Source: an uncultured Lachnospiraceae bacterium
GTDB lineage: Bacteria; Bacillota; Clostridia; Lachnospirales; Lachnospiraceae
Direction: 5' to 3'
Assembly (NCBI GenBank): GCA_910584205.1
Contig: CAJUAA010000044.1
Span: 1-31,414, forward strand
Length of the DNA stretch: 31,414 nucleotides
A program made the translations under genes and the position numbers. Positions 1 through 8,573 of this stretch are shown here, piece by piece. Position 1 is the first letter of the stretch; the number at the start of each line of letters is the position of its first letter. Under the pieces are notes generated by a model that was not told the DNA's origin, ran no database searches, and saw only the letters and a list, made by a program, of their open reading frames with translations.

Positions 1-54
1 AACCCGCGACCCTCGCCTTGGCAAGGCGATACTCCACCACTGAGCCACTCGTGC
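1..54 (-). tRNA. tRNA-Gly (anticodon GCC), 3' part outside window
   Basis: Read on the minus strand, position 54 begins a 7-nt acceptor strand GCACGAG, followed by a D-arm (GCTC...GAGT), an anticodon stem TCGCC/GGCGA with loop TTGCCAA (anticodon GCC), a variable region and the first half of a T-arm (GCGGGTT) at the window edge. The fold and the GCC anticodon identify a glycine tRNA. The rest of the T-arm, the acceptor 3' strand and the CCA end lie outside the window. Confidence 0.93.
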
Positions 55-96
55 ACAGATGATACCAACGAAGACGCGCTTCGTTTGACATGATTT

Positions 97-125
97 ATCA
101 TACAACAAAACATTTTCGCTGTCAA
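97..125 (-). promoter_or_regulatory. Sigma-A-type promoter of the tRNA-Gly gene
   Basis: On the minus strand a perfect -35 TTGACA (125-120) is followed after 17 nt by TATGAT (102-97). It lies about 40 nt upstream of the tRNA 5' end and directs transcription away from the cooS operon. Confidence 0.75.
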
Positions 126-155
126 CTGTTTTTCGAGGATTTCCCGGAAAATCTC

Positions 156-184
156 TTGATCCTGAATGCAGGAACATATATAAT
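156..184 (+). promoter_or_regulatory. Likely promoter of the cooS operon
   Basis: TTGATC (156-161), a 17-nt spacer and a perfect TATAAT (179-184) lie 64 nt upstream of the chosen cooS start. No convincing Rex- or CooA-type dyad was seen in the leader, so the regulator is unknown. Confidence 0.6.
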
Positions 185-247
185 GGAAAGGGATAAAAAC
201 CATGATGTTGCAAAATCAATCGATACATGACCAGGAGGTACAAAACT

Positions 248-2134
248 ATGAATCAATGCTATGGCTGTGAAACCTGTAAGAGCGCGGATAAGCCGCTGGA
301 GAGCTTCATTGCGGGGCTGCCCATGGAGACTTCCCATCACAGAGTCAAAGGACAGAGCGTCAAATGCGGGTTCGGCCTGAAGGGGGTCTGCTGCAGGCTC
401 TGCTCCAACGGTCCGTGCCGGATCACGCCGACGGCTCCAAGAGGCATCTGCGGTGCGACTGCGGATGTCATCGTGACCAGAAATTTTCTTCGTGCGGTGG
501 CATGCGGCAGCGGATGTTATATTCATATCGTGGAGAAAACCGCGTGGAATCTGAAGAACACGGCGCTGAGCCATGGCGAGATCAAGGGACATAAGGCGCT
601 GGCCGGACTGGTGGAAGAGTTCGGGATCGATCCGTCTCTGGATGAGCACGCACAGGCGCTGGCCGTAGCGGATAAAGTACTGGCTGACCTGTATAAGCCC
701 ATATGGGAAGAGATGGAGCTTGTGGAGAAGATGGCGTACGCGCCCCGCTATAAGAAGTGGAAAGAGCTGGGGATCGTACCGGGCGGCTCCAAATCAGAAG
801 TATTTGACGGCGTGGTGAAATGTTCCACCAACTTAAGTTCCGATCCGGTGGAGATGCTTATGACCTGCCTGCGCCTGGGTATTTCCACAGGCCTGTATGG
901 TCTGACGCTGACCAACCTGTTAAACGACGTGATGCTGGGCGAACCGGAGATCCGTCTGGCTCCGGTGGGCATGAACGTCATTGACCCGGATTACATAAAC
1001 ATTATGATTACGGGACATCAGCATTCCCTGTTCACCCATATCCAGAACCGCCTGACGGATGCGGACGTGACGGCGAAGGCACAGGCGGCGGGAGCAAAGG
1101 GCTTCAAGCTGGTGGGCTGTACCTGCGTGGGACAGGATCTGCAGCTGCGCGGTGCGCATTATACGGATATTTTTGACGGCCATGCAGGAAATAACTACAC
1201 CAGCGAGGCGGTGCTGGCGACAGGAGCCATTGACGCGGTATTGTCCGAATTCAACTGCACGCTGCCGGGCATTGAGCCGATCTGTGACGAGCTGAAGATC
1301 AAGCAGATCTGTCTGGACCTGGTGGCGAAGAAGGCCAATGCGGAGTCTGTGGAATATGCGTATGAGAAGAGAGAAGCGCAGACGGAGGTCATTATTGACA
1401 AAATCATTGCCGCATATAAGGAACGCCGCGGCGTGGTCCCCATGAACCTGCAGCCGGAGCACGGCAATCAAAATACCTTGACGGGTATTTCCGAGGGTTC
1501 TCTGAAAGATTTCCTGGGCGGACAGTGGAAACCGCTCATCGACCTGATTGTATCCGGTAAGATCAAGGGCGTAGCGGGCGTTGTGGGATGTTCCAACCTG
1601 ACCGCAGGCGGACACGACGTGCTGACGGTGGAACTTACGAAAGAACTTATTAAACGCGATATCATTGTACTTTCCGCAGGATGTTCCTCAGGCGGACTGG
1701 AGAACTGCGGGCTTATGACGCCGGAAGCGGCGGAACTGGCAGGAGACAGCCTGAAAGAGGTATGTAAGAGCCTGAACATCCCGCCGGTCCTCAATTTCGG
1801 CCCGTGTCTTGCCATCGGACGCCTGGAGATGGTGGCGACGGCGCTGGCAAAGGAGATCGGCATCGACATCCCGCAGCTTCCGCTGGTACTTTCCGCGCCC
1901 CAGTGGCTGGAGGAGCAGGCGCTGGCTGACGGATGCTTTGGACTGGCTCTGGGACTTCCGCTCCATCTGGGACAGCAGCCGTTTATCGCCGGAAGCGAAC
2001 TGGTGGTCAACGTGCTGACGGAAGGCCTGAAGGACATTACCGGAGGCCAGGTGCTGGTGGAGATCGATCCGGTCAAGGCAGCGGACCAGATGGAAGCGAT
2101 TATTGTGGAGAGACGGAAGGGTCTGAACATTTAG
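248..2134 (+). CDS. cooS: CooS-like anaerobic carbon monoxide dehydrogenase, non-canonical active site
   Basis: Homologue of the Ni-Fe-S CO dehydrogenase catalytic subunit, 628 aa, the usual length. An upstream ATG at 227 is in frame, but AGGAGGT at 233-239 fits the ATG at 248. Visible ligands: C40 and C48 (cluster D); C49, C52, C57, C68 (cluster B); H257, C293, C337, C448, C479, C520 (cluster C), all in the expected order and local contexts such as VVGCSN and FGPCLAIGR. Manual alignment against the canonical family puts Y91 where the catalytic His93 sits, I94 where relay His96 sits, and Q557 and D561 in place of Lys563 and Ile567 (segment EEQALADG versus EKAVAIG). The scaffold is therefore complete but second-sphere catalysis differs, as in divergent CODH clades. 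First gene of a four-gene operon with cooF, a flavoprotein and hemerythrin. No acetyl-CoA synthase genes are present. Substrate uncertain. Confidence 0.93.
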   Translation: MNQCYGCETCKSADKPLESFIAGLPMETSHHRVKGQSVKCGFGLKGVCCRLCSNGPCRITPTAPRGICGATADVIVTRNFLRAVACGSGCYIHIVEKTAWNLKNTALSHGEIKGHKALAGLVEEFGIDPSLDEHAQALAVADKVLADLYKPIWEEMELVEKMAYAPRYKKWKELGIVPGGSKSEVFDGVVKCSTNLSSDPVEMLMTCLRLGISTGLYGLTLTNLLNDVMLGEPEIRLAPVGMNVIDPDYINIMITGHQHSLFTHIQNRLTDADVTAKAQAAGAKGFKLVGCTCVGQDLQLRGAHYTDIFDGHAGNNYTSEAVLATGAIDAVLSEFNCTLPGIEPICDELKIKQICLDLVAKKANAESVEYAYEKREAQTEVIIDKIIAAYKERRGVVPMNLQPEHGNQNTLTGISEGSLKDFLGGQWKPLIDLIVSGKIKGVAGVVGCSNLTAGGHDVLTVELTKELIKRDIIVLSAGCSSGGLENCGLMTPEAAELAGDSLKEVCKSLNIPPVLNFGPCLAIGRLEMVATALAKEIGIDIPQLPLVLSAPQWLEEQALADGCFGLALGLPLHLGQQPFIAGSELVVNVLTEGLKDITGGQVLVEIDPVKAADQMEAIIVERRKGLNI

Positions 2135-2181
2135 AACATGGCATCTGAGCGGATGCGGAACGAAAAACAGGAGAGGTAAGT

Positions 2182-2628
2182 ATGAAACGAATCGTGATAG
2201 ACCCTTCCAAATGCGACGGGTGCAAAAACTGTGCGCTGGCCTGTATGGACAGCCACCGGACCGATGGCGGAGAAGGGGTGATAACCCTGAACTTCAACCT
2301 TCCGGAGACCGAGGCGCGCAATGAGATCCTGAATGACGGCAAAGGCGGCTATCTGCCCATGTTCTGCCGTCACTGCAGCGTGCCGGGCTGCGCGAACAGC
2401 TGTATGAGCGGGGCGCTGAAAAAGGACCCGGAGACCGGACATGTGATGTATGACGAGAAGCGGTGCGGCGCGTGCTTCATGTGCGTGATGAACTGTCCGT
2501 ACGGAATTCCGAAGCCTTCAAGGGATGGCACAAAAATATTAAAATGTGATTTCTGCAACGATCGTCCGGAAGGGCCGGCGTGCGTGGCCGCCTGTCCCAA
2601 ACAGGCGATCCGGGTCGAGGAGGTGTAG
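2182..2628 (+). CDS. cooF: CooF-like 4x[4Fe-4S] electron-transfer protein
   Basis: A 148-aa polyferredoxin of the CooF/HycB type. It has sixteen cysteines in four groups: C11/14/17/21, C62/65/70/74, C95/98/101/105 and C122/125/134/138, consistent with four [4Fe-4S] clusters. There is no signal peptide, so it is cytoplasmic. An SD-like AGGAGAGGT precedes the start. It lies 47 bp after cooS and its stop is 3 bp before the next gene. In cooS-cooF-flavoprotein clusters of other anaerobes, CooF is taken to carry electrons between the CODH cluster D and the flavoprotein; that role is inferred here from family and position. Confidence 0.9.
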   Translation: MKRIVIDPSKCDGCKNCALACMDSHRTDGGEGVITLNFNLPETEARNEILNDGKGGYLPMFCRHCSVPGCANSCMSGALKKDPETGHVMYDEKRCGACFMCVMNCPYGIPKPSRDGTKILKCDFCNDRPEGPACVAACPKQAIRVEEV

Positions 2629-2631
2629 GAT

Positions 2632-3873
2632 ATGGCAGAGATTTATGTGATCGTAGGTACCGGCGCGGCCGGTATGGCGGCGGCGGAGCGCATCCGTCTC
2701 TACAAAAAAGATGTGAACCTTATCATGATGTCCATCGACGAGCACTCGCATTCCCGCTGTATGCTGCACAAGTTTCTGGGCGGTGAGCGGACGGAGGAGG
2801 AGCTTTCCTTCGTGGAGCCGGATTTCTTTGAAAAACATGAGATCTACTGGGGGAAAGGGCAGAAAGCCCTGGGCCTTGATACCGCCAAAAAGCAGATCCG
2901 CATGGAAAACGGCTACCAGCCCTATGACAAACTGCTGATCGCCACGGGATCTGTATTCGGCATTCCGCCGATCAACCATTTCCGGACTGCGTCCAATGTG
3001 TACGGCTTCCGGGATTTAAGCGACGCGCAGAAGATCGACGCGGCGGTGAAAGCGAAAAATGCGAAGCATGTGTTTATCGTCGGTTCCGGCCTGGTGGGCC
3101 TGGACGTGGCTACGGGCCTGATGGAGCGGGGCGTGAAGGTGACGATCGCGGAGATGGCGCCCAGAGTGATGCCGCTGCAGACCGATGATACGGCGGCGAA
3201 GGCGTATCAGGAACGCTTCGAGGCTCATGGAGCCAGGTTCCTTCTGGGGATCGGCGCCAGCGACAGCGTCGTCAACGACCAGAACGAGATCACGGCGGTG
3301 GTGCTTTCCACCGGAGAGACCGTCGAGTGCGATTTTGTGGTCTGTGCTGCCGGCGTGCGCCCGAACATTGCGTGGCTGGAAGGCAGCGGACTTGAGATGG
3401 AGCGGGGAATCACCGTTGACAGCCATATGCGGACTTCCGCGCCGGATGTGTACGCGGCGGGAGATGTGACCGGCCTGTCCGGCGTCTGGCCCAATGCCAT
3501 GGATATGGGAAGAATCGCGGCATCCAATATGTGCGGTGCGGATGTGGAGTACACGGACCGGTACTGCATGAAGAATACATCGAATTTCTTCGGGCTGCAG
3601 ATGTTGACCATCGGAGATATCAATGCTCAGGTGGACGGGGCGGATATCTTTGTGAAGGAGAGCAGAGACTGCTACAAAAAAGCGGTGGTAAAAGACGGCG
3701 TGCTGAAATCCATCCTGATCCAGGGAGATATTTCCCATACGGGACACTGGCAGTATCTGATTAAAAACGGTATCAATTTAAATGATATAATAAAAAGGAA
3801 AAGCGTATTTGATATCACTTACGGGGATTTCTACGGAATGGACGATATGGGTGAATATCAATACAACATTTAA
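2632..3873 (+). CDS. FAD-dependent NAD(P)H oxidoreductase (CODH-associated FNOR type)
   Basis: A 413-aa class-I pyridine nucleotide-disulfide-type flavoprotein. The N-terminal FAD Rossmann motif is VGTGAAG (residues 8-14). A second nucleotide-binding fold with VGSGLVG lies near residues 145-175, and the flavin-binding YAAGDVT motif near residue 275. C43, in SRCMLHKFLGG, lies where NADH oxidase/peroxidase and rubredoxin-reductase relatives carry their active-site or equivalent residue. An SD GGAGGTG overlaps the end of cooF. Known cooS-cooF-FNOR clusters are proposed to link CO or ferredoxin-level electrons to NAD(P)H. Here the enzyme could work in either direction, and the nucleotide preference cannot be read from the sequence. 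Confidence 0.88.
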   Translation: MAEIYVIVGTGAAGMAAAERIRLYKKDVNLIMMSIDEHSHSRCMLHKFLGGERTEEELSFVEPDFFEKHEIYWGKGQKALGLDTAKKQIRMENGYQPYDKLLIATGSVFGIPPINHFRTASNVYGFRDLSDAQKIDAAVKAKNAKHVFIVGSGLVGLDVATGLMERGVKVTIAEMAPRVMPLQTDDTAAKAYQERFEAHGARFLLGIGASDSVVNDQNEITAVVLSTGETVECDFVVCAAGVRPNIAWLEGSGLEMERGITVDSHMRTSAPDVYAAGDVTGLSGVWPNAMDMGRIAASNMCGADVEYTDRYCMKNTSNFFGLQMLTIGDINAQVDGADIFVKESRDCYKKAVVKDGVLKSILIQGDISHTGHWQYLIKNGINLNDIIKRKSVFDITYGDFYGMDDMGEYQYNI

Positions 3874-3888
3874 GGAGGTAATGGACCA

Positions 3889-4311
3889 ATGTATGCAGAA
3901 TTTGATGAAAGCCTGGTAACGGGAAACGAGATGATCGACGGGCAGCATAAGGAACTGATCGGGAAGATCAACAAGCTGGTGGACTGCTGTGAGCAGGGCG
4001 GCGGCAAGCTGGAGGCGATCAAGATGCTGGACTATCTGTCGGATTATACGGATTTTCATTTCAGTGCGGAGGAAAAGCTTCAGGAGGAGATCTCCTATCC
4101 GGGGCTTGAGGAGCATAAAAAGCAGCATGCGGCTTTTGTAAAGGCCGTAGGAGAGCTTCATGAGATGCTGGAGGAAGAGGAAGGCCCCACCGATGCGTTT
4201 GTGGAAGCGGTCAACAAGAACGTCATTGACTGGCTGTACCGCCATATCAAAGGGTTTGACTGTTCGGTGGCTTCTTATGTGAACATGAACGGACATGCGG
4301 AGATGCTCTAA
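3889..4311 (+). CDS. Bacteriohemerythrin (O2-binding di-iron protein)
   Basis: A 140-aa single-domain hemerythrin. All seven expected iron ligands are visible: H20 (IDGQH), H57 and E61 (DFHFSAEE), H76 and H80 (HKKQH), H119 and D124 (HIKGFD). AAGGAGGT sits on the stop codon of the flavoprotein gene, so translation is probably coupled. It is the last gene before a strong terminator. In anaerobes such proteins bind, store or sense O2. Its place at the end of a CODH-like operon suggests protection of the O2-labile Ni-Fe-S enzyme or delivery of O2 to the operon's flavoprotein; that is inference. Confidence 0.92.
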   Translation: MYAEFDESLVTGNEMIDGQHKELIGKINKLVDCCEQGGGKLEAIKMLDYLSDYTDFHFSAEEKLQEEISYPGLEEHKKQHAAFVKAVGELHEMLEEEEGPTDAFVEAVNKNVIDWLYRHIKGFDCSVASYVNMNGHAEML

Positions 4312-4342
4312 AGCGGTTTGAGCGGCTCTATCAGGGCAGAGG

Positions 4343-4386
4343 ACGCTCTGTTTCCATGGAAAATCGTGGAAACAGAGCGTTTTTTG
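4343..4386 (+). terminator. Rho-independent terminator of the cooS operon
   Basis: A perfect 14-bp stem pairs 4343-4356 with 4367-4380 across a 10-nt loop, followed directly by a T run. It lies 31 bp after the hemerythrin stop codon. Confidence 0.92.
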
Positions 4387-4536
4387 TCGGACGCAGACGG
4401 GGCTGTCAGAATTTTTCTATGGATTCCCGTCGTCTTTTGTCACTTCAGCAGTAGGCAAACAGAAGATTTTATGTTATATTATTACTATCTATAAAAGAGA
4501 ATGCATAAGTATGAATATAAGGAAGTGGGAAACGCG

Positions 4537-7500
4537 ATGAGACATTGGAAAAAGAGATGGAGAGGATTATGTCTGGCGATGACGGCGGCCCTGCTGATGG
4601 GCAGTATGCCGGTTACGGCGTCGTCAGGAGCCGGAACGGTTACGCAGCTGGAGAAGAAAAACGGCCGTACCGGTACCGTATCGCAGAATACATCCGGGAA
4701 CAGTCAGGCAGGGACGCAGACTCCGGACGGAAGCCAGACGGGAACGGGGACGCAGACTCCGGACGACAGCCAGACGGGGACAGGGACACAGACCCCAGAC
4801 GACAGCCAGACGGGAACGGGGACGCAGACTCCGGACGGAAGCCAGACGGGGACAGGGACGCAGACTCCGGACGACAGCCAGACGGGGACGGGGACGCAGA
4901 CCCCGGACGACAGCCAGACGGGAACGGGGACGCAGACTCCGGACGACAGCCAGACGGGGACAGGGACGCAGACTCCGGATGACAGCCAGACAGGAACGGG
5001 GACGCAGACTCCGGGAAACAATAACCAGAACAGTACGTCATCTGATCAGCAGTCCGGCAGTTCCACCAACAAGACAGAGACGACTACAGGAAATGTGGTG
5101 CGGGTGACCATAGACGGCACGAGCACGGAATATACGAATCTGAAGGAAGCCTGGGCGGCGGTATCCGGCCGTACGGCGCGGATTACACTGACAGGGAACG
5201 TGACGACCCGGTCCCCGGAGACGGTCTGCAGCCTGTCTTCCGGAAATGTGACGCTTGACCTTAACGGGCATACATGGAGTTATCAGAGCATGAGCGATCA
5301 GTCGGATGCGATTCCGCCCGACCTGCTGACCATCGGCGGGGACGCGTCTCTGACCATTGAAGGCACCGGAACCATGAGTTATATCGGGAACGGCGATTAC
5401 AGCGGCGCATGCGTATATGTGAAGGACAGCGCCAGCGTCACCATTCAGAACGGAACGTTTTCCTCCAATGCATCGGCGCCGGTCTATGTGGAAGGAGCGT
5501 CTCTGACAGTGACAGGCGGAACCTTCCGGGCGGCAGATTCCGACAGCAACGCCATCTCCGTGACGAACGGAACCTACCGCATGACAGGCGGAGAAGTCGC
5601 GCTGGGCAATCTGGTGCTGAGCAATACAAACGGCAGCCAGAGCGTATCCATCGGCGGAACCAGCCGTCTGTCCGGGCTTGTGACCAAAGGAAGCCATGCG
5701 CTTACCATCCGGGAAACGCTGGCAAAGGGATACGGCTATCAGAAGATCGGCAAGGCCCGCAGCAATTCCTCGGGCGGCACATGGATCTCGGATGAAGAGA
5801 CATTGTCGGGCAATCAGGTCAGTTCCGTGAGGACGGCGGCGAAGGCGATTAAATCGGTTTCACTGACTGCGGACAACGATCCGGCTCCGAAAACGTATGA
5901 ATTTGATTTTACTTATGGAGATACGGGCAATACGGTTACGCTGAACGTTTCACATGAGATGGAGGACGGCGAAACGGCTGTTCCGGTTTATGAATGGTAC
6001 TGTGTATATAACAGTGAGGGGACGCCTCAGAAAGTGCAGGCGGATGCGGGGACGCCGGATACGCTCACTTTTTCAACAGGAAAGGATGCTTCCGGAAAAT
6101 ATACCCAGGCAGGTACCTATGAGTATTATGCAAAAGCTTTGGTCAGCGGGACGGGTGAAGAAGCGGTATCTCAGAAGGTTACCATCACTGTTAAACCGCT
6201 TTCCGGCACCATAACCAATAAAACGGACGGCAGCGGATACCAGACAGAATATACATACGGCGATTCGCTGAACGTGCCCGGTGATATGGTAAACAGGGTG
6301 GATTTCTCAGGGGCTTCCATACCAGATGATGTAAAGAACCGGCTTGCCTGGACGCAGGAATGGTATCGGGACAGCGTGACGGAAGAGAACAAAGTGCCGG
6401 AAAGCGAGATCGGAGACGCGGGTACGTATGTCCTGCAGCTGACCGCTTCGGACGCGTCTAATTATTCTGCCTCCGGGACGGTGACCGTTACGATCAATAA
6501 AAAAGAGGTGACGCCGCGGATTGAGGGACCCAACACAAAAGAGTACGACGGGACGACAGATGCAAAAGGAGCCAAGATCCTACTGGACGGGATTCTTTCG
6601 GCGGATGAAAGCCGTGTTTCCATCGATCAGGATCAGCTGTCCTTTGGCTATAATGATGCCAATGTGGCGCAGGCGAATGAGATCCGGGCATCCGGTATTG
6701 CACTGACCGGAGAGAAGGCAACGAATTATACTTTGGCATTGACGGATCTGTCCATACCGGCGACGATCACGAAAGTCCGTCTGACCGTACAGATCAGCCC
6801 CAGCCCGGCCACACAGCGGGTCAATCAGCCGGTGACCGTAACGGTCACGGTTACAGCGTCCAGCAGCGGCGACACGTCGATGGACAGTTATGGCCTGAAG
6901 GCGGAGGACATTACGCTCAGCGTATCGGGAAGGAATGATAACGAGGACAAACACGCCCTCGCCCTGACGGCAGTCAGCGGGAAGCCGGGCGTCTTTACCA
7001 GCCAGTATACGACAGGTATCAAAGGTGACAAGACCTTTACGGCAGAGGTTGCCGATCAGAACGGAAATTATGACCTCAATGTAATCAGCGCCAACATGAC
7101 CGTTGTAAACACAATAGCTACCAGTACAACGATCACGGCGGACGAGACGGAAGACATTGTCTACGGCGACGAGGTGACCTATACCATCATCGTCACGAAA
7201 GAAAATGTGTACGATACCAATTCCTTCGGCGGTACGGTGCAGCTCTATCGGGACAGCGTGGCGGACGCCAACAAGATCGGTTCTGCCAAAAGCGTCATTT
7301 CTTCCGGCGAGAAGGTGAAGATCAAGCTGGATGAAGAGGTGCTGACTGCAGGAAATCACAAGATCATTGCGCAGTTCTGGCCCAAGTCGGGGTATCTGGC
7401 GTCCAGTGCGGAGATCAGCACCAGCGTGGCGAAAAAGAAGCTGACCTGGGATGTATCCGGCCTGTCCGCGTCCAAGCAGCAGGGCGTCTCGGGAGAAGTG

Positions 7501-8376
7501 ACCGTATACGGAACGCTGAAGCTGGACGGCCTGATTGACGAGGATGACGTGGAGATCAAACAGCCGGATGTCATGAAGACCAACGGATTCAAATCGGCGA
7601 ATGCGGGAAGTTATAAGGTCACGGTGGAACCGGAGGACGGAGAATGGGAGTTCGATCCGGAGGACCCGAAAAATTATGAGCTCCCGGAGGGAGAACCGAC
7701 CATCACCGCCAAAGTGAATGCGCTGAAGGAGCTTGACAATCCGCCGGCAGATGTGGAAGGAAAGAAATTCAAGCTGATGATGGAAGAGGGGCTTTCCTCG
7801 ACTCCGGAAGGCCTGAAAGGCACTACGTTCAATACGCCGGTGAAGGTGGAGCAGGAGCTGAAACGGATCCTGACCAGTTCCGGTATTTATAAAGAAACGA
7901 ATTTTGCGGTATACGATGTGATCCTTCAGGTGAGCAGTGATGAGGGAACCACATGGCAGAACGCGGATTATCATAATTTCCCGTCGGGCGGCCTGACGGT
8001 GACGCTGCCTTACCCGGCAGGAACCGGAAGATATACGAACAATTTCGCAGTGGCGCATATGTTCACCACCAGCTATTTCGGAAAGACTTCGGGTACGGTA
8101 GAGATACCGAAGGTCCGGAAGACGGACAACGGCCTGGAGTTTAAGGTGACCGGCCTGTCGCCTATCGCGATAGCCTGGACGGATTCTACTGCCACAGGCG
8201 GCGGCGGCCTTGGCGCAGTGGGGACATCGGTCATGAATGCCATCGGTGCGGTCACCGGGGACGCAAGCCCGATCGTCCTGTACGGAAGCCTGGCAGGGGG
8301 GGCGGTTCTGGTACTCTTTGTGATTGCCGGAATCGGTATCCTGGACAGGAAGAAGAGAAAGAAACATGTGAGATAA
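4537..8376 (+). CDS. Large secreted, membrane-anchored surface protein with Thr/Gln/Asp repeats, beta-helix, YDG and Ig-like modules
   Basis: A 1279-aa cell-surface protein. The ATG at 4537, behind AGGAAGTGG, begins a classic signal peptide (basic MRHWKKRWRG, hydrophobic core, cleavage around TASS near residue 30). An in-frame ATG at 4501 would add 12 residues. Residues about 59-160 are a low-complexity linker built from the 12-residue unit GTGTQTPDDSQT. Residues about 187-390 resemble right-handed beta-helix repeats (NGTF/TGGTF turns). Residues about 655-745 match a YDG domain (KEYDGTTDAKGAK, KATNYTL). Ig-like beta modules follow. The end is TGDASPI, a hydrophobic helix (about 1242-1268) and the basic tail DRKKRKKHVR. 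No LPXTG is present, so the anchor is either the membrane segment or a degenerate sorting signal. Probably an adhesin or cell-wall structural protein; ligand unknown. The gene stands alone between two hairpins. Confidence 0.85.
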   Translation: MRHWKKRWRGLCLAMTAALLMGSMPVTASSGAGTVTQLEKKNGRTGTVSQNTSGNSQAGTQTPDGSQTGTGTQTPDDSQTGTGTQTPDDSQTGTGTQTPDGSQTGTGTQTPDDSQTGTGTQTPDDSQTGTGTQTPDDSQTGTGTQTPDDSQTGTGTQTPGNNNQNSTSSDQQSGSSTNKTETTTGNVVRVTIDGTSTEYTNLKEAWAAVSGRTARITLTGNVTTRSPETVCSLSSGNVTLDLNGHTWSYQSMSDQSDAIPPDLLTIGGDASLTIEGTGTMSYIGNGDYSGACVYVKDSASVTIQNGTFSSNASAPVYVEGASLTVTGGTFRAADSDSNAISVTNGTYRMTGGEVALGNLVLSNTNGSQSVSIGGTSRLSGLVTKGSHALTIRETLAKGYGYQKIGKARSNSSGGTWISDEETLSGNQVSSVRTAAKAIKSVSLTADNDPAPKTYEFDFTYGDTGNTVTLNVSHEMEDGETAVPVYEWYCVYNSEGTPQKVQADAGTPDTLTFSTGKDASGKYTQAGTYEYYAKALVSGTGEEAVSQKVTITVKPLSGTITNKTDGSGYQTEYTYGDSLNVPGDMVNRVDFSGASIPDDVKNRLAWTQEWYRDSVTEENKVPESEIGDAGTYVLQLTASDASNYSASGTVTVTINKKEVTPRIEGPNTKEYDGTTDAKGAKILLDGILSADESRVSIDQDQLSFGYNDANVAQANEIRASGIALTGEKATNYTLALTDLSIPATITKVRLTVQISPSPATQRVNQPVTVTVTVTASSSGDTSMDSYGLKAEDITLSVSGRNDNEDKHALALTAVSGKPGVFTSQYTTGIKGDKTFTAEVADQNGNYDLNVISANMTVVNTIATSTTITADETEDIVYGDEVTYTIIVTKENVYDTNSFGGTVQLYRDSVADANKIGSAKSVISSGEKVKIKLDEEVLTAGNHKIIAQFWPKSGYLASSAEISTSVAKKKLTWDVSGLSASKQQGVSGEVTVYGTLKLDGLIDEDDVEIKQPDVMKTNGFKSANAGSYKVTVEPEDGEWEFDPEDPKNYELPEGEPTITAKVNALKELDNPPADVEGKKFKLMMEEGLSSTPEGLKGTTFNTPVKVEQELKRILTSSGIYKETNFAVYDVILQVSSDEGTTWQNADYHNFPSGGLTVTLPYPAGTGRYTNNFAVAHMFTTSYFGKTSGTVEIPKVRKTDNGLEFKVTGLSPIAIAWTDSTATGGGGLGAVGTSVMNAIGAVTGDASPIVLYGSLAGGAVLVLFVIAGIGILDRKKRKKHVR
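4711..5016 (+). repeat. 36-bp tandem repeat, about 8.5 copies, in the surface-protein gene
   Basis: In-frame 36-bp unit encoding GTGTQTPDDSQT, with DGS replacing DDS in copies 1 and 4, and silent A/G changes between copies. The last copy decays to GTQTPGNNN. Copy-number change would keep the reading frame and alter the length of the stalk next to the wall. Confidence 0.95.
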
Positions 8377-8381
8377 AGGAA

Positions 8382-8425
8382 AAGGCTGTCGTTATTCTCT
8401 TTATGGAGAGAATAACGGCAGCCTT
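8382..8425 (+). terminator. Hairpin terminator after the surface-protein gene
   Basis: A 19-bp stem (8382-8400 with 8407-8425, one G-T pair) and a 6-nt loop begin 5 bp after the stop codon. The following T tract is poor (GAATCGTTTAT), so termination strength is uncertain. Confidence 0.7.
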
Positions 8426-8573
8426 GAATCGTTTATATTTGTATACAGTCAGCGTAATATAACGCTGATAGTCCTGGCAAATTTCCTGAAAAGCCGTTTC
8501 ATTTTTTAAGCACGCAACGATAAGACTGATTGATTTATTAACATATATTATAAAATATTTCACATATATTAAA

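Noticed and set aside
227..247. Upstream ATG for cooS
   Set aside because: It would place the AGGAGGT ribosome binding site inside the coding sequence and add seven residues not expected in the family.
4437..4480. TTGTCA and TATATT as promoter of the surface-protein gene
   Set aside because: The spacing is 32 nt, too long for a sigma-A promoter; no better pair was found, so no promoter is called.
4711..5016. Possible CRISPR array because of 36-bp periodicity
   Set aside because: The units are contiguous with no unique spacers and are translated in frame as a protein stalk.
4640..5041. Two long minus-strand open frames through the 36-bp repeat
   Set aside because: They are by-products of a GC-rich repeat with a 3-divisible period; no ribosome binding site, and the plus-strand protein is clearly the real one.
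6580..8367. 595-codon minus-strand frame opposite the surface protein
   Set aside because: Arg/His/Ile-rich translation without domains; shadow of the secreted-protein gene.
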